A stretch of DNA of 39,246 nucleotides from SAR324 cluster bacterium JCVI-SC AAA005 (GCA_000224765.2 AGAU01000113.1:1-39246); one strand, 5' to 3'. Numbered from the stretch's first letter, positions 8,211 through 16,607 are shown. Program-made: numbers and translations. The notes: generated from the letters alone by a model not told the origin.

Positions 8211-8663
8211 CTAGCAGTCATCGTTTCTGATCGATCCATCCGACATTGCAGTATTACAAAATTTGACCTGCTCAAGGTCGGCATAGTCCAGAACAGCTCC
8301 GTTTAGTTTTGCGCCTCGCAGATCAGCCCCGATGAGAATAGCCCCCCACAGATCAGTCCCAATCAAGTTGGCATTTATCAAATTCGTTTGACTCAAATCG
8401 GCTTCTATCAAGTTCACTTCGAAAAGCTCGGCTTCACTCAGGTCAGCTCTACTCAGCTTGGCCCCGAACAGATCAGCTTCTCTCAAACTAGCTTTGCTTA
8501 GATTCATATCTTTTAGGTCGACCAGAGCAAGATCACATTTTTCACATTGATTCGTCCTCAAAAACTTGTCCAAGTCGTCCTCGTCATATCCAAAAACTTG
8601 TGAACCAAGTATTATAAAGATCAGAGATAGCAAGATACATTTATTCATAGTTTCACACGCCAT
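8211..8663 (-). CDS. Secreted pentapeptide-repeat protein (first of three)
   Basis: A signal peptide (MNKCILLSLIFIILGSQVFG) is followed by a short helical cap (YDEDDLDKFLRTNQCEKCDL). About 18 A(D/N)LxX pentapeptide repeats then run from roughly residue 50 to 135, and the protein ends in FCNTAMSDGSIRNDDC. Such repeats fold as a right-handed quadrilateral beta-helix. The N-terminal CxxC and the C-terminal Cys pair are shared with the proteins at 18269 and 27565 and probably form disulfides after export. The start is either the ATG at 8663, which overlaps the upstream stop as TAATG and suggests translational coupling, or the ATG at 8648 directly before the signal peptide. Function unknown. Confidence 0.85.
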   Translation of the reverse strand: MACETMNKCILLSLIFIILGSQVFGYDEDDLDKFLRTNQCEKCDLALVDLKDMNLSKASLREADLFGAKLSRADLSEAELFEVNLIEADLSQTNLINANLIGTDLWGAILIGADLRGAKLNGAVLDYADLEQVKFCNTAMSDGSIRNDDC

Positions 8664-9037
8664 TACTCGTAATCTTCCCAACTCCAATCCTGCCCTTCAC
8701 TTGGATCATAATCCAACTGTTCTCGCATGGTTTGTTGGCTAATCACCTTCCCCAACTTATAACTCACGCCGGAGAGCATGGAGATGAATACATATTTGTT
8801 GACTCTTGAATACCTCTGAATGCACAAGAACTCATGATTTTCATAGAGAACTTGATAAGGACCCATGACAACCTTCCCTTTGCGTTTCAATAAAACACGT
8901 TTGCTCATGTTTTTGTCTAACTTCACACCATGATTCACTGACTCATAATCTGGGTGCACGATTTCATCATACAAAGCGAAATCCCCTTGCTGAATAGCTC
9001 GTCGCCATGCCTTATCGAATACTTCTCCTTTCGACAT
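8663..9037 (-). CDS. NTF2/SnoaL-like protein
   Basis: A 124-residue protein with NTF2-like features. An N-terminal helix (KAWRRAIQQGDFALYDEIV) leads to HPDYESVNHGVKLD, and beta strands follow (GPYQVLYENHEFLCIQRYS and YVFISMLSGVSYKLGKVIS). The fold appears in small ligand-binding proteins and enzymes; no substrate can be assigned. The ATG at 9037 has GGAGG about nine bases upstream. It is first in the minus-strand run and its stop overlaps the start of the pentapeptide-repeat gene by one base. A different NTF2-like protein lies at 244-573. Confidence 0.7.
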   Translation of the reverse strand: MSKGEVFDKAWRRAIQQGDFALYDEIVHPDYESVNHGVKLDKNMSKRVLLKRKGKVVMGPYQVLYENHEFLCIQRYSRVNKYVFISMLSGVSYKLGKVISQQTMREQLDYDPSEGQDWSWEDYE

Positions 9038-9617
9038 CTGCCTTTACCTCCAATCGGGATTGTTAGGTTAATTCCCAAGGACAAAACTAACCCACTGCCT
9101 ACCCATCAGTTTCCTTTCCATTTCTCTCTCCATCACCATCCGAGTTCTTTGAAATGCTTGATAGGTTTGTGAGAACATTTGCTTTGCGCAAAATCACCAG
9201 TTCCAAAGAGCTAAGATGCAGTATGGATAAATAGATAAATCCAAACAAAACATTGCAATTTAGACCGCCTAAGTTGGCGTAATCTTCATTTCTCTGGCAG
9301 AACTGGGAAGTCTACTTCAAAGACCCGCTATCTATTAAAAAATCTCGCATTATCTGAAACCAACGAAGTTCAAGCCACGGTCTGAGCACCACCTGCGTCG
9401 TGCAGATAATGGATAACATTATTGCCATTGGGTTATGCCTTCATACCCGGATCTCCGCGGCCAATCAATACCAATCCTCCGCTTGCTGCGATGCCCTAAC
9501 TGGGTTCAAAGAACCTCTCCATTGAAGTTTCCGGAAGCACCCTACGTTGAGGCTACCCATCCTCTTTTTCCAGGAATATCGTAAGATTGTCGGATGGCTC
9601 ACTGCTCTATGCAGCTC
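9038..9617. other. Gene-poor stretch upstream of the NTF2-like operon
   Basis: About 580 bases with no gene I can support. It must contain the promoter of the run at 7176-9037 and the 3' end of the 9618-11630 transcript. On the minus strand, 9280-9605 can be read as a protein-like string but has stops at the rate expected by chance. Confidence 0.4.
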
Positions 9618-11630
9618 CTAGCGCTCACTAGTCTCCAGATTCAACCAGGAAATCTCTGCAGTACTCAGTGACACTTTCATCGCCGGCAAGGTCGTGGCAA
9701 TTTCACCAGGGCTGCGGGGCCCAATGAGCGCAAGTGACGGAAAAGGCTGACCCAACACCCAGGCTGTCGCAATGTTTTGGGCCTTTACTCCACGCTCTAC
9801 TGCGAGTTGAGTTGCACGCCTGCGACGCTCTGCGTTTGCCTCAGAGGAGAAACAAGCATCTCCAGTTGTGTCTGGTGACAAGGTGGTACCTTGACCCGGT
9901 TGCAGAAAATAACCTCTTGCCTGAGAAGACCAAGACAGGTGTGTCGTGCCAGTTTCCCTCAAAAAACCAAGCATCTCCGACGTGTTGGAGGTGATGCAGC
10001 CATCCCAGACTGGTTTTTCCATCACTGCAAGTGATAAGTTGTTGTTCAGGATTTTCAGTGGCTGCAGTCCCTTTGAAGCGGCATAAGCGTTGGCTTCTTT
10101 GAAGCGCGCCACTGACCAGTTTGAACCACCAAAGGTCTCAATCAGCCCCTTGGCGTAGAGCGCATTCAGAGCGTCCACGAACTCACTCACAGGCACATCA
10201 GGATTGTCTCGATGCATAATATAGATAGGGGCCCGTTCGATCTGTAAGCGCTCCAGGGAAATAGACAGCTGGGTTGCAATCACATCTGGCAGGCAGTATG
10301 GACTGTGCACACCTTTGACAACGACACGAGCTTCCTTCGTGATCCCACGGGTCGCCATCCATTGCCCCAGCACTGTTTCGTGGATACCACCTCCATAGAT
10401 GAAACCAGTATCAAAACCATTTCCACCAGCTTCCCACCAAGCGTCCCAGACGATTGCACCCTCGTCAAGAGTATCTCGGTTGTCACAGCCCATGATCAAG
10501 GCACTGATTTCCCCTGTCATACCAGGAACCCCGACACGTGGAATCGCAGGAAGATTCGATGGCAGAGTACCGTTTAGGCTTCGAATATGCGATGGGCTTT
10601 CTCCAAGGAGTTTATAACCTGTAGCTTCCCGCCATGTTGCAATGACACGAGCGTTACCCACACTGTCAGATAGACTTGGTGCTGGGCTTGGGGCTTCTGA
10701 TAGCCCTTCAAGGATGGCACGGCTGGCTAGTTCAGCTTCATGAGCAAAGAGAATCTGAGGATCCTTAAGCTGCTCAACACACTTCTCCCCAGCTATTTGA
10801 ATCTCAATAATAGCATCCGAAGGACCCGCATCACGTCCGGGTATCCAGGGATTCGGCAGATGGATACGTCCCTTACTACCGATCACGGTTGCCGAATTGT
10901 CCATGGCTCTTCGAATTGATGTAGCGCAACTGGCAGTGATGTCTTGATCAAACTTTAAGAGCGCGTAGGCCGTTTCGTCAACGCCCAGCGGACCAAGAGA
11001 ACCGATCCCCTGGATCTCAAGCGGTTCCGCAAACGGCAACCCTTGGGCTGCCCCAGCAACTAATCGAGCAAAGGAAACCGGATAGACCCCTACGTCGAGA
11101 ATCGCTCCTCCAGCCAGATCTGGCCTATCTAGGCGTGATGTAGGATTATAAGTCGAAGCAAAACCAAAACTCGCCTCAATATGCTGGACCTTCCCAATCT
11201 CCCCCCCACCAATCAATTCTACTAAGCGCTCAATCTGGGGATGACAGCGGTACATGAAGCCTTCCATGAAGAAGAGCTCTGTTTCCTTGGCAACCTCGGT
11301 CATTGCGACAACCTCTCCAGGAATCAAACCAGCTGGCTTTTCAACTACAACGTGCTTGCCAGCCCGAAGAGCTCGAATGGCCAACTCTGCATGAAACGGA
11401 TGCGGTGTGGCGATGTAAACAGCCTCGACCAAGGGTGATGCCAAGAGGTCATCGTAACTGCTAAACCAACCTTCTGATGGTACCGAAAAGCGCTCTCCGA
11501 AGGTCTTGCAGCGTTTCGCATCACGGCTAGCTATGGCATATAATATTCCATGATCACATTCCGCCAAGCCTTGTGCAAAATTAGCCGCGATTGAACCGGG
11601 ACCGATGATGCCCCACTGAACCGTCTTCAT
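9618..11630 (-). CDS. Fusion: Gfo/Idh/MocA oxidoreductase + aldo/keto reductase
   Basis: One continuous 670-residue frame joins two NAD(P)-dependent enzymes. Residues 1-345 are a Gfo/Idh/MocA oxidoreductase, with nucleotide motif GIIGPGSIAANFA (7-19), the catalytic-lysine motif EKP (97-99) and the C-terminal sheet with GAILDVGVYPVSFAR (175-189). After a linker (about 346-370), residues 371-670 form an aldo/keto reductase barrel with the catalytic tetrad Asp407 and Tyr412 (GFDTGFIYGG), Lys439 (VVVKGVHSP) and His473 (YIMHRDNP), then GGSNWS. Both active sites look intact. The pair could carry out sequential oxidation and reduction of a sugar or polyol, which is an inference. The ATG at 11630 is preceded by only a weak ribosome site. 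No neighbour explains the substrate. Confidence 0.92.
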   Translation of the reverse strand: MKTVQWGIIGPGSIAANFAQGLAECDHGILYAIASRDAKRCKTFGERFSVPSEGWFSSYDDLLASPLVEAVYIATPHPFHAELAIRALRAGKHVVVEKPAGLIPGEVVAMTEVAKETELFFMEGFMYRCHPQIERLVELIGGGEIGKVQHIEASFGFASTYNPTSRLDRPDLAGGAILDVGVYPVSFARLVAGAAQGLPFAEPLEIQGIGSLGPLGVDETAYALLKFDQDITASCATSIRRAMDNSATVIGSKGRIHLPNPWIPGRDAGPSDAIIEIQIAGEKCVEQLKDPQILFAHEAELASRAILEGLSEAPSPAPSLSDSVGNARVIATWREATGYKLLGESPSHIRSLNGTLPSNLPAIPRVGVPGMTGEISALIMGCDNRDTLDEGAIVWDAWWEAGGNGFDTGFIYGGGIHETVLGQWMATRGITKEARVVVKGVHSPYCLPDVIATQLSISLERLQIERAPIYIMHRDNPDVPVSEFVDALNALYAKGLIETFGGSNWSVARFKEANAYAASKGLQPLKILNNNLSLAVMEKPVWDGCITSNTSEMLGFLRETGTTHLSWSSQARGYFLQPGQGTTLSPDTTGDACFSSEANAERRRRATQLAVERGVKAQNIATAWVLGQPFPSLALIGPRSPGEIATTLPAMKVSLSTAEISWLNLETSER

Positions 11631-12301
11631 GTGCTGTCCTTTGTTTATTTATATTTGTTCCAGAGTACAAATCCAATCCGTTGGTAACCTATCACTATTT
11701 GGCCTTGGTTAAAGTTTCCAATTGGGACGATCAATTCAAGAATTCTCTAAACATAGGGTAGTTTTTCATAAATTCAACAGTTCCTTTTTCCGTTCAGACA
11801 GTTTCTTTTCTAACATATCTAGCGTCGCCACGATCCTTTTTAAGCAGCTTACCAAAGCTAGAACGCTCCAAAAGACTACTTAGTTCATGACTACCATCTG
11901 GTTGATATTGTTATTTTACATTTCAACTAACGTAAGTTAGCACCTCAGTTACACGTCTCGCATGGAACAGAATAGAAATCATCGCTAGTATCAAACTAAC
12001 AAAAAGCTATGAGCGCTGAAAAAGAGCAATTGAAAATGGGCAATATAAAAAAACCAGAGAGGATTACAGAATCTTTTTTCTAGAATATGACTATCAGAAA
12101 AAGCGTGGACAGGTCCTGATTGTCGAGAAAATGGAGTCTGCGGAATCAGGAAACATTTTTGGGCAAAAAATCCTGATTATATCGTCTATTTTCTTCAACC
12201 GGTCCCTACTGCTTAAACAACCCATTCTTCAATTGGGATCTGGCAAGATTGGCTGCTGACCACTTGCCAGCATTGACCAAACAATTGCTTCATTAATTCG
12301 T
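11631..12301. other. Gene-poor stretch
   Basis: About 670 AT-rich bases upstream of the fusion gene, presumably holding its promoter. A small palindrome CTAAC-GTAA-GTTAG lies near 11927-11940. I see no gene, and no fossil I can name. Confidence 0.4.
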
Positions 12302-12553
12302 TCATTCAATTTCCTCAGACGGAGCAGAGTTTCGTCTCTCCAAATTCAGCTTCTGATGTTTGGTCGTTCTTCCAGATACACGCTTTCTCCAAAGTCTGAA
12401 GGAAGAGGGTTTCAACGATCTCCGCATCACCTTGATGACATCAGACTCGGAGAGACTAGTCTCTTTCTTAATTTCCTCAAAAGTGATCCGATCCTGCCAC
12501 GCAAGGTAGATAATTCGATCTGTTTGCTTGAGCGTTAACTGGGGTGGGCACAT
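12302..12553 (-). CDS. TIGR03643/DUF2805-family protein
   Basis: An 83-residue protein matching the small TIGR03643 (DUF2805) family. It shows LTLKQTDRIIYLAWQDRITF, then ETSLSESDVIKVMRRSLKPS, then SSFRLWRKRVSGRTTKHQKL. The first two parts look like a helix-turn-helix: a helix, SLSESDVIKVMR as recognition helix, and a basic arm (RLWRKRVSGRTTKH). A nucleic-acid-binding role is plausible, but the family has no established function that I know of. No clear Shine-Dalgarno precedes the ATG at 12553, although the start fits the family length. It stands alone. Confidence 0.82.
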   Translation of the reverse strand: MCPPQLTLKQTDRIIYLAWQDRITFEEIKKETSLSESDVIKVMRRSLKPSSFRLWRKRVSGRTTKHQKLNLERRNSAPSEEIE

Positions 12554-13041
12554 TCTGTTATGTTGTAGTTTCAGTGTGTATGAATAGCTTCCAAAAACGA
12601 ATAAAATGAAAGCAGCATTTGCGCTGGGCTACAAAAGAAGCTTTCTTACGGGATCAAGGCATCAAGTATGATGATCTGCAGACGCCAAGAATGAACATGA
12701 GGAAATTGTGTAGCGTCAAGCCAACATATTCTAAATATTCCACAATGGCTCCAATTGCGCCATCTCCGCGCTAGTTTCAATCTGGAATCCAACCATCTGG
12801 ATCCCTAGTCTACACAAAATTTTCTCTACAGATTTCTCCCCTACTAGTCCGTTCAATCCATTATTTTTGTGCAGAGCTTGCGTCCAAATTTTGAAAATGC
12901 TGTGTACAACAATGGGAGTTGGGTTAAACTGAAGGTGAAACAGGACTTTAAATTTTTAATTGAAGCCTCAACAAAATCATTCCAAGGTAGTTCAGTGCAT
13001 ATAGCAAATCGTCCCCCAAATCGTCCCCAATATTTTTAACC
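12554..13041. other. Gene-poor stretch with a tandem 12-mer
   Basis: No gene can be supported here. A 12-base unit CAAATCGTCCCC is present twice in perfect tandem at 13005-13028. A short minus-strand frame near 12780 (MVGFQIETSAEMAQLEPLW) ends after 21 codons and is not called. Confidence 0.4.
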
Positions 13042-13269
13042 ATGTATCGCAATTTACTGCTTCGATTGAAAGAAATCCAAAATTTGGTGGAGATACGCCA
13101 AGGAGATTTTGATCATTTTGGGCCGAAGGAACCCACTCCAAACCAACGGAAACGCAAACCTCCACGCTTTGAGTTTCTTGGAGCAATCGGACTACTGCTC
13201 GGCATTTTCGGTGTACTAGGTTTTCTCATCTTTCAAGCGGTATTGTTTATAAACTACATAGCTTTTTGA
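13042..13269 (+). CDS. Possible small single-pass membrane protein
   Basis: A 75-residue frame with a charged N-terminal half (LRLKEIQNLVEIRQGDFDHF, then NQRKRKPPRFEF). One strong hydrophobic segment follows at about residues 46-72 (LGAIGLLLGIFGVLGFLIFQ). The charge distribution is typical of a small inner-membrane protein, which is the only support. There is no ribosome site before the ATG and no recognised family. It could be a chance frame in a region full of fossils. Confidence 0.35.
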   Translation: MYRNLLLRLKEIQNLVEIRQGDFDHFGPKEPTPNQRKRKPPRFEFLGAIGLLLGIFGVLGFLIFQAVLFINYIAF

Positions 13270-13317
13270 TCCATAAATTTCTAATTCTATTCATCCACTG
13301 ACTTCTATCTAAAAGCT

Positions 13318-13574
13318 TTTCAGCTAAAACAGAAGATTCAGAAACTTTCCAAAATTTACAAAGACTACTTGTCTTGTTCCTAGTCAGTAGTGCGGAAATT
13401 GTTGGAATTTTGGAGGGGAGTGCAGAAAACACGGCGTCTTTGGAAATGGTGACGATGTCCACCGGAACATTTACTTCCATAGATGCCAAGGAAGTCATTG
13501 ATTCTAAGTCGATGACGGCTGCCATGTAGACTGCAAACAAAGTGGTTTCCGCATATCAGGCGCCAAATCAATGA
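13318..13574 (+). pseudogene. Decayed copy of the small gene at the window start
   Basis: The frame reads FLVSSAEIVGILEGSAENT, then LEMVTMSTGTFTSIDAKEV, then IDSKSMTAAM. An in-frame TAG at 13527-13529 follows, where the copy at 1-208 has Glu. Reading continues as TANKVVSAYQAPNQ to TGA. Similarity to the intact copy is clear along about 65 residues. Upstream the frame runs back to about 13318 without a recognisable start. It is followed 40 bases later by a decayed NTF2-like gene, the same order as the intact pair. Confidence 0.8.
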
Positions 13575-13614
13575 AATAAAAACAAACGCTTATTTTCCAA
13601 TCAGAAATTGAAAG

Positions 13615-13905
13615 ATGATGGCTGGGAAAATTGTCTTAGGGAGTTATGCCTCCTATGTACAAGTAGGCATGGAAGCGTTAGGAAGTAACCTATCATCCGG
13701 AGTGCAAAATCACTGCTAATGGGAATCATGCCTTGTCGGGTGTCTACATCGGTTTTGATGCTTTTCAAGAAGGCATTTTATCGAAACTCAATACGGCCTG
13801 GCCTGGTTTCAATCTAGAAATTCAAAAAGGGGTCTCCAACGAAACTGATGTAGTTGTTGACGCAGTTGAGGGCTCGGCTTCTCACGAATGGGTTGACATA
13901 ACGTC
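13615..13905 (+). pseudogene. Decayed NTF2/SnoaL-like gene, frameshifted and 3'-truncated
   Basis: From the ATG at 13615 or 13618 the frame gives YASYVQVGMEALGS. A +1 shift near 13685 is needed to continue into YHPECKITANGNHALSGVYI, then FDAFQEGILSKLNTAWPGFN, then LEIQKGVSNETDVVV, a typical SnoaL-like core. Homology fades by about 13860-13905, where the sequence runs into the end of an opposing DUF1349 gene. The C-terminal sheet is missing. It sits directly downstream of the decayed copy of the window's first gene. Confidence 0.75.
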
Positions 13906-14228
13906 CCATGGGCATAGGGAAGCCCCAGCACAGTGCTGAAGTGCGGGATTTCGTCGCTGAATTCAATCCCCGTCTTGATCCAATTCAGAGCATCCACACC
14001 CAGCATTAAGCCAGCTTGATCATATAACTCCTCGTAATAGCCATCGATCACAACTTCTGCCGAGAAATCCTTCCTCACTTCCGTATGGTAAAAATGACCG
14101 TTGTCCCGCTGAAATCCATAGAAAGTAGATTGCCAGAAATCCTTTTTGAAGCCCGTCACTCCAGACAACCGTTCCGGAGTGTCGGACCACTCGGGAGGTT
14201 CGCAGTACCAGCTAAATTTTCTATCCAT
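13809..14228 (-). CDS. DUF1349-family protein, C-terminally truncated
   Basis: The first 105 or so residues follow the DUF1349 (concanavalin-like fold) family closely: FSWYCEPPEWSDTPERLSG, FKKDFWQSTFYGFQRDNGHF, the strand FSAEVVIDGYYEELYDQAGL, and NWIKTGIEFSDEIPHFSTVL. Family members usually continue for about another 80 residues with the SDWS and VGPMCCSP regions. Here the frame loses similarity after about 13920 and ends at 13809 in an unrelated tail. The break coincides with the truncated end of the opposing NTF2-like fossil, so a deletion probably joined two genes tail to tail. Its ATG directly abuts the TGA of the upstream gene (TGAATG). It is probably non-functional. Confidence 0.75.
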   Translation of the reverse strand: MDRKFSWYCEPPEWSDTPERLSGVTGFKKDFWQSTFYGFQRDNGHFYHTEVRKDFSAEVVIDGYYEELYDQAGLMLGVDALNWIKTGIEFSDEIPHFSTVLGLPYAHGTLCQPIREKPSPQLRQQLHQFRWRPLFEFLD

Positions 14229-14492
14229 TCACTTTTTCAGATTCGGGTACTCTAGAGACTTCATTTCAATTGTTGACTCTGCCAATGGCTTTGTAGGTTC
14301 TGCCTCGCAGTGTCTGCGGAATCCCACACGTCGATCAACTTCCACGGGCACTTTCTGAACCCGACGGTCTGGTCCCTTGCCCTTGCGCTTAAAGCGCGGT
14401 TTCTTTCTATTTTCTGGAGACCTGCGTTCCATTAGTCGACGTTCTTCCTCCACCGGCAAGTCTTCAACTCTTCGGTCTTCTTTTTTTCGCAT
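14229..14492 (-). CDS. Small highly charged hypothetical protein
   Basis: An 87-residue protein rich in Arg, Lys and Glu, with repeated RRV/DRRV motifs (EDRRVEDLPVEEERRLMERR, DRRVQKVPVEVDRRVGFRR). The RRV..PVE pattern occurs twice about 40 residues apart, suggesting an internal duplication. The start has a good ribosome site (AGAGGA, six bases before the ATG). It is the middle gene of a compact minus-strand operon: 20 bases after the 43-residue membrane peptide gene and immediately abutting the DUF1349 gene. No family is recognised. The basic composition could indicate RNA or membrane-surface binding, which is speculation. Confidence 0.65.
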   Translation of the reverse strand: MRKKEDRRVEDLPVEEERRLMERRSPENRKKPRFKRKGKGPDRRVQKVPVEVDRRVGFRRHCEAEPTKPLAESTIEMKSLEYPNLKK

Positions 14493-14512
14493 AGTGTTCC
14501 TCTTTATAGAAA

Positions 14513-14644
14513 TTATTCTAACCGTCCCTGATGATACTCACTCTTGCGGACTCGGACCTTCGCGATGAAGAAGGCGATAATGATCACGCCAACCACTACG
14601 GAAATTGCGTACTCCGTCACAAATGCAATGGCAGTTTCTAGCAT
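14513..14644 (-). CDS. 43-residue single-pass membrane peptide
   Basis: A short frame beginning MLETAIAFVTEYAISVVVGV. It runs through one hydrophobic helix to about residue 30 and ends in a basic tail with KVRVRKSEYHQGRLE. AGAGAG lies seven bases before the ATG. The position fits an operon: its stop is 20 bases before the start of the charged protein, which in turn abuts the DUF1349 gene. The basic tail after the helix predicts a cytoplasmic C-terminus. Function unknown. Confidence 0.5.
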   Translation of the reverse strand: MLETAIAFVTEYAISVVVGVIIIAFFIAKVRVRKSEYHQGRLE

Positions 14645-15073
14645 AGGAATCTCTCTTGATGTGCAGGATGATGGTTTACTGCTCAAATACCAAACAATTC
14701 AAGCATATCTTGAGCTTATAAAAACCTACAGAGCATTTGTAAATCCGGCTATTTTCTTGACTTTATATCTCTGATCTAACCAAAAATCGTGATTCAGCAG
14801 AGATGGGTTGAACTGAATTTTAGCCAAGACTTTTCGTCCAGCTCACTTTGTCAAATCAAAGGCACTAGCTTGATCATAATTGTTATCCAAATCTGGGTTT
14901 CCCTAAATCAGAGTTTAGAGAACCATGTAAACTGTTTCTCTACTATTTTCTATCGCAAAATGCCTAATGCTTTTTTTGAAGAAATGAACTAACTGTATTC
15001 AGCATTGCTACGGGATTGACCTGTCTTTGTAAGCCAGCAGCTACCAATATAAGTTTCGCCTGATTCATCAACT
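14645..15073. other. Gene-poor stretch
   Basis: About 430 AT-rich bases with no supported gene. It should contain the promoter of the small minus-strand operon (14644 downward). Plus-strand frames here are short and lack ribosome sites. Confidence 0.4.
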
Positions 15074-15314
15074 ATGGAAGACCTTAAGCATTTCTTCTTT
15101 CCCAACGTTGGGCACTCTCTGGATCATCTCTTCATGTTGATCTTCGCCACTGTGGCTGCGCTGGTATTCAACGAGTAGTGGGAGTTGGGGTATTCAGAAC
15201 TGATTCCATGCGAAACTCCAAGACTGGCCGCTTTCGGGGTATTTGCCTTCCCTGCAGGCTGACTGGCAGACCGCTGGAGTCGAAGCGGCTGCCGGAATTT
15301 TAGCCAATCCCTAG
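15074..15314 (+). pseudogene. Fossil of an MFS transporter N-terminus
   Basis: From the ATG at 15074 the reading gives FFPNVGHSLDHLFMLIFATV in the first helix. After an in-frame TAG (15176-15178) it continues with LIPCETPRLAAFGVFAFPAG. After a TGA (15260-15262), where the family has Trp, it gives LADRWSRSG. This matches the N-terminal two helices and the loop-2 signature (G-x-LADRWSR) of a major-facilitator subfamily. About 80 of roughly 400 residues remain and no further helices are seen. Confidence 0.7.
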
Positions 15315-15465
15315 TTAAGTTCTTGTTCCAAAAGTGACTTGGCTTCTGAACTTTTTTGATGAATTTAACAGACTAAATTCAGTGCTCCTTGACATAACAT
15401 CAGTAGCCTGAGGTAAAGGCTCAAGGAATCAAGGAAGTTTCCACATCAACTACCAGAAATAGTTT

Positions 15466-16521
15466 ATGAAAGCCTACCAAATCACCCAATGGGGTCAGCC
15501 TCTTGAAGAAAGAGAAGTGGAGATTCCCAAACCAAAGGGTACCGAGGTGCTGCTGAAGGTAACCGCTTGTGGGGTTTGCCACTCAGATATTCACATCTGG
15601 GATGGATTCTTTGACCTGGGTGGTGGAAAAAAAGTGATCATGGAAGATCGTGGACTAAAGTTACCCTTCACCCTGGGACATGAGCCACTTGGGGAAGTCG
15701 CTGGGTTAGGACCTGGAGCAACTGGAGTCTCCGTCGGTGAGAAACGGATTGCTTATCCGTGGATTGGATGTGGTCAATGTGATGTCTGTAAACGGGACCA
15801 GGAACTGATCTGTATGAACCCAATCACCATTGGCACCCGCAGGAATGGTGGTTATGCGGAATACCTGATCGTGCCTCATCCAAAGTACCTAGTTCAGTAT
15901 GAGGGTGTCGACGAAGCAGTTGCAGCCACAGCAACTTGCTCCGGAATCACGGCCTACAGCGCCTTGAAGAAAGTAAGACATCTCCGTTCTGATGAATTCC
16001 TCTTGATTGTCGGTGCCGGCGGAGTTGGTCTTGCTGGAATTGGAATGGCTAAAGCAGTAGTCAAGGCAAAGATCATTGTGGCAGAGATTGATCCAGCCAA
16101 ACGGGCGGCAGCGCTTGAAGCTGGTGCCGAAGTTGTTCTGGACAACTCTGAAACCTCTGCACGAGAAGAGTTGATTTCGCTTACCAATGGTGGACCGAAT
16201 GCAGCCATCGATTTTGTGGGAGCCCCTGCAACCGTGGAGTTTGCCTTTGGTGTCATGGCCAAAGGAGCCAGTTTGGTGTTGGTCGGCTTGTACGGCGGTG
16301 CTGCGCAACTCTCTACTTCCTTGTTTCCTCTCAAGGTGAACAACATCCTAGGATCCTTCGTAGGGACTCAACAAGATCTTGTCGAGCTACTACAGCTATT
16401 TCGGGAAGGGAAGGTGAAACCTGTGCCAATGGTGAGAAGACCTTTAAGAGAGGCTCCTCAGGCAATTCAGGAGCTACGCGAGGGTAAGGCACTTGGACGC
16501 TATGTATTGATCAATGACTAG
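15466..16521 (+). CDS. Zinc-dependent alcohol dehydrogenase (MDR superfamily)
   Basis: This complete 351-residue medium-chain dehydrogenase has the catalytic zinc site in GVCHSDIH (Cys38, His39), GHEPLGEVAG (His72, Glu73) and Cys158. The structural zinc site is CGQCDVCKRDQELIC (Cys102, 105, 108, 116). The Rossmann motif VGAGGVGLAG is at residues 182-191, with AEIDPAKR binding the coenzyme adenosine; the acidic residue there favours NAD. It oxidises alcohols or reduces aldehydes; the substrate is unknown. The following gene, 86 bases on, is a second dehydrogenase of the beta-hydroxyacid type, and the two could act in one catabolic route. Confidence 0.92.
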   Translation: MKAYQITQWGQPLEEREVEIPKPKGTEVLLKVTACGVCHSDIHIWDGFFDLGGGKKVIMEDRGLKLPFTLGHEPLGEVAGLGPGATGVSVGEKRIAYPWIGCGQCDVCKRDQELICMNPITIGTRRNGGYAEYLIVPHPKYLVQYEGVDEAVAATATCSGITAYSALKKVRHLRSDEFLLIVGAGGVGLAGIGMAKAVVKAKIIVAEIDPAKRAAALEAGAEVVLDNSETSAREELISLTNGGPNAAIDFVGAPATVEFAFGVMAKGASLVLVGLYGGAAQLSTSLFPLKVNNILGSFVGTQQDLVELLQLFREGKVKPVPMVRRPLREAPQAIQELREGKALGRYVLIND

Positions 16522-16607
16522 TGGGCTGGCTGATCTGACAGCAGGTATTTTGTAATTTGCTTCCACCTCATCCGTCCCAATTAACCTTCTAAGTGTAGGG
16601 GTTTGCA

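Noticed and set aside
9280..9605. Minus-strand protein-like string (GIAASGGLVLIGRGDPG, NNVIHYLHDAGGAQTVA)
   Set aside because: About six stops in 110 codons is the chance rate, and I could not match it to a family.
15889..16346. Two overlapping minus-strand frames of 130-139 codons
   Set aside because: Antisense shadows of the zinc alcohol dehydrogenase.
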